Below are positions 4,320 to 6,434 of a DNA stretch of 6,434 nt, in pieces. The notes beneath the pieces were generated by a model. The model did no database searches. It saw only the letters and a program-made list of their open reading frames with translations, and was not told the origin of the DNA. The stretch covers positions 1 through 6,434 of the forward strand of contig SKNE01000025.1 of the NCBI GenBank assembly GCA_007120675.1. The letters run 5' to 3'. The translations under genes and the position numbers were made by a program. The DNA comes from Bacteroidales bacterium (GTDB taxonomy: Bacteria > Bacteroidota > Bacteroidia > Bacteroidales > UBA7960). The number at the start of each line of letters is the position of its first letter. Position 1 is the stretch's first letter.

Positions 4320-6434
4320 CTAGAATACGTAGCGGATGCCGATCTGTGCCCTCCAGGTCTGGTTGATGTTGATCACCGTCCTGTAGGTCTCTGTGGGCAG
4401 GCCATCCGTACCGGCCACTGTGTTGAGGCGGTACTGGGGCTGGTTGAAGGTGTCGGAGTCGGGGTTGGTATCCCTTCCGGCGTAGTTCAACAGGGCGCTT
4501 TGCCATACGTTTTCGCTCACACCCCACTCGCTGTTGAGCAGGTTACCGAAGTTCAGGATGTCGGCCGTGATCTGCAGCCTGTGGTTGGCGGGCAGACCGG
4601 GGATGGCGATATCCTGTGCGATGCGCACGTCGAAGCGGTGGAGCCAGGGCAGGAGGGCGCCGTTGCGTTCGGCGATCTTGCCACGGTTGCTGCTCAGGTA
4701 GTCGTCCTGCTCAATGTAAGCGTTCAGGATGTTCCACTGCTGTTCGGGGGTAAAGGCCACGTCATCGCCGTCCATGATGGGAAGCAGGTTGATCTCGCTG
4801 GCATCGCTGGGGATGTACATCAGGCGCTGGGCCCTGTCGCCAAAGTTACCGCTGTACACATAGCTGAAGCGCCCGCCTTCGCCGCCGGTGTAATATACCG
4901 ACACGGTGGTGGGATACCTTTCGGTAATCTGGCTGGTGTTGTACGACAGGTAAGCTACGATGCGGTTGGGCTGATCGAAGCGGCTGTAACCCATCTCGGG
5001 CTGGTTGCGGTCCACTGACACAACGGCGGGCCACAGGGAGGCAGCCTGCGAGCCGCCAATGAGGCCGTAGTCGCGGCTTACACCCCGGGTGTAGGCCAGG
5101 CTGGCGTAGATGCCGTTGTCAAAGTCTTTTTGCAGCTGTGCCGTGATGGAGGCGTAGTAGCCCTGGTTGGTGTTGGACAGGAGCATCACCTCGTTGAAGC
5201 GGCTGTCCTTGGTGTAGGAGTCGAAATAGGGCCTTGGATCCGGGCCGCTGAAGTGTCCTGATGGATTGGCCAGGTTGATGTTCATGGCCAGCGGGCTGAA
5301 GAAGTCCTTGGAGTATACCCCTTCCAGCGTACCGATGATGCCGTAGGGCAGGAGGTAGTCGGCAGCCACGTTGGTGCGCCATACCTGCGGGAAGCGGAAG
5401 TCGGGATCGGTGATGTTGATGTCGCGCGACACCTGGGCTTCCAGGTCGTCACCGCTGGGCTTGTAATAGGCGGGGTCTGACTGGAACCCGTTCCAGTCGG
5501 GCCTTCCGCCCTGGCCCCACTCGTTCTCGTGCCAGTACTCATTGCCATCGGCATCGGTCATGAGCACCCAGCGGTCCCATCCGGTCAGGCCGCGGGTCAC
5601 CCCATTGGCAGACACCTGGTTGGAGATCCACACAAAGGGGATGCGGCCCGAGAAGAAGCCGCTACCGCCACGCAGGCGGAAGGTGTTGTCGCCAAAGACA
5701 TCGTAGTTGAAGGAAAGCCTGGGGGAGAACATGGGCTTGGTGCTGGGCAGCTGGCTCACGTCGGGACGCAGAACGGTGGCGTTGCCCGGATGTACGAAGG
5801 CCAGGTTCATCTCTTCCAGCCTTTCGTTGCGGGGCAGGTCGACGGGGAAGAAGGCAAAGTCTACGCGCATCCCGGCAGTGATGACCAGGTCCCTGTTCAC
5901 CTGGAACTTATCCTGGAAATAGATTCCAAACTGTCCGAAGGCGGTTTCGTCCATGGGCAGGTCATCGGGTCCCTCGTAAGAGTAGCTCATGGCAAAGCCG
6001 TCAGGCACTGCACCCGGTTCCTGGTTTATCACCACATCCAGGAAGTTCTGGTAGGAGTTGAAGCGGTAGAAAGTGTGTGCGTTGGGGTTAAAGGCGTTTT
6101 CGAAGGTCATGTACTCAAGGTTCACACCGGCGGTCAGGGTGTGGCGGCCGAAAAACATGGAGAAGTTGTTGGTAATGTTGAAAATGTTGTTGGCCAAAAG
6201 GTTTCCAACGGTATAGAGCTCATTACCCAAGGCAAAGTAATACAAGGGTGTACCCAGGTCCATGGGGTTGCCATCGGCATCCACATCACCGGGCTTGGCA
6301 CCGTCCCACTCCAGCACTTCAATGAAGGGGAAGGTTTGTCCGCCGGGCACGCTGCGCTTGGGATCCTCCAGGGAGGTGAAGCCAATGTTCAGGTTGTTGG
6401 CAAATCGGGTGCCGAACACGGAGTTCAGTTCGGC
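4320..6434 (-). CDS. TonB-dependent receptor, Oar-like type (5' end outside window)
   Basis: The minus-strand frame is open from the right edge to the TAG at 4322-4320, giving 705 visible residues; the start lies beyond 6434. The GTG at 6419 is an internal codon, since the frame continues upstream as AELNS. The visible part is outer-membrane beta-barrel: alternating aromatic strands such as FSMFFGRHTLTAGVNLEY, FGQFGIYFQDKFQVNRDLVI, FSPRLSFNYDVFGDNTFRLR and YASITAQLQKDFDNGIYASL. It ends WRAQIGIRYVF with the terminal Phe expected for BAM-dependent assembly. Oar-like receptors are usually about 1000 residues, with a signal peptide, a Cna/carboxypeptidase-like domain and a plug; these parts would be upstream. 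The substrate is unknown, and no partner lipoprotein follows, so a SusC/SusD system is not supported. A DxDxDG loop near the visible N-terminus may bind calcium. Transcription likely ends at 4262-4298. Confidence 0.9.
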   Translation of the reverse strand, partial: AELNSVFGTRFANNLNIGFTSLEDPKRSVPGGQTFPFIEVLEWDGAKPGDVDADGNPMDLGTPLYYFALGNELYTVGNLLANNIFNITNNFSMFFGRHTLTAGVNLEYMTFENAFNPNAHTFYRFNSYQNFLDVVINQEPGAVPDGFAMSYSYEGPDDLPMDETAFGQFGIYFQDKFQVNRDLVITAGMRVDFAFFPVDLPRNERLEEMNLAFVHPGNATVLRPDVSQLPSTKPMFSPRLSFNYDVFGDNTFRLRGGSGFFSGRIPFVWISNQVSANGVTRGLTGWDRWVLMTDADGNEYWHENEWGQGGRPDWNGFQSDPAYYKPSGDDLEAQVSRDINITDPDFRFPQVWRTNVAADYLLPYGIIGTLEGVYSKDFFSPLAMNINLANPSGHFSGPDPRPYFDSYTKDSRFNEVMLLSNTNQGYYASITAQLQKDFDNGIYASLAYTRGVSRDYGLIGGSQAASLWPAVVSVDRNQPEMGYSRFDQPNRIVAYLSYNTSQITERYPTTVSVYYTGGEGGRFSYVYSGNFGDRAQRLMYIPSDASEINLLPIMDGDDVAFTPEQQWNILNAYIEQDDYLSSNRGKIAERNGALLPWLHRFDVRIAQDIAIPGLPANHRLQITADILNFGNLLNSEWGVSENVWQSALLNYAGRDTNPDSDTFNQPQYRLNTVAGTDGLPTETYRTVININQTWRAQIGIRYVF

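Noticed and set aside
4500..5018. Plus-strand 172-codon open frame inside the second receptor
   Set aside because: It is antisense to clear beta-barrel coding sequence and has no recognisable domain; it is a by-product of GC-rich codon use.
4320..6419. GTG at 6419 as the start of the second receptor
   Set aside because: The frame stays open upstream to the window edge, and signal peptide, plug and N-terminal domain are missing, so this is an internal Val codon.

Overview
The window looks like chromosomal DNA of a fairly GC-rich member of the Bacteroidota. Three things point there: two TonB-dependent outer-membrane receptors with Bacteroidota-type architecture, repeated matches to the Bacteroidota -7 promoter box TAnnTTTG (upstream of the tRNA, the riboswitch leader, the glycosyltransferase and aroQ), and the near absence of Shine-Dalgarno sequences. 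No species can be named.

Left part (1-1688). A TonB-dependent receptor on the minus strand runs off the left edge, so 498 N-terminal codons are visible. Its leader carries a clear thiamine pyrophosphate (TPP) riboswitch (about 1560-1640) behind a TAnnTTTG box. The receptor is therefore most likely an outer-membrane importer of thiamine or a thiamine precursor, repressed when TPP is plentiful. An 11-bp pairing between the 5' edge of the aptamer and the leader offers a possible switching helix.

Middle (1689-3412). Divergent from the receptor is aroQ, a complete type II 3-dehydroquinate dehydratase of the shikimate pathway. It is tail-to-tail with a family 2 glycosyltransferase on the minus strand, and the two coding regions overlap by 64 bp. 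Next comes a tRNA-Ser(UGA) gene with a well-formed promoter and a strong terminator.

Right of the tRNA (3413-3783) is a non-coding stretch full of secondary structure. It holds a 60-bp imperfect palindrome, a 25-bp direct repeat pair 202 bp apart, a run of small hairpins and a 26-bp tandem repeat whose unit junctions fold. This is the least explained part of the window. It looks like an intergenic structured repeat element or possibly a small RNA locus.

Right part (3784-6434). A small OsmC-family protein (probable thiol-dependent peroxide or redox protein) is followed by a strong bidirectional terminator. This terminator is shared with a second, convergent TonB-dependent receptor of the Oar-like type, whose N-terminus lies beyond the right edge.

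The protein genes are mostly independent single transcription units. The only tight regulatory link visible is the TPP riboswitch with its receptor.
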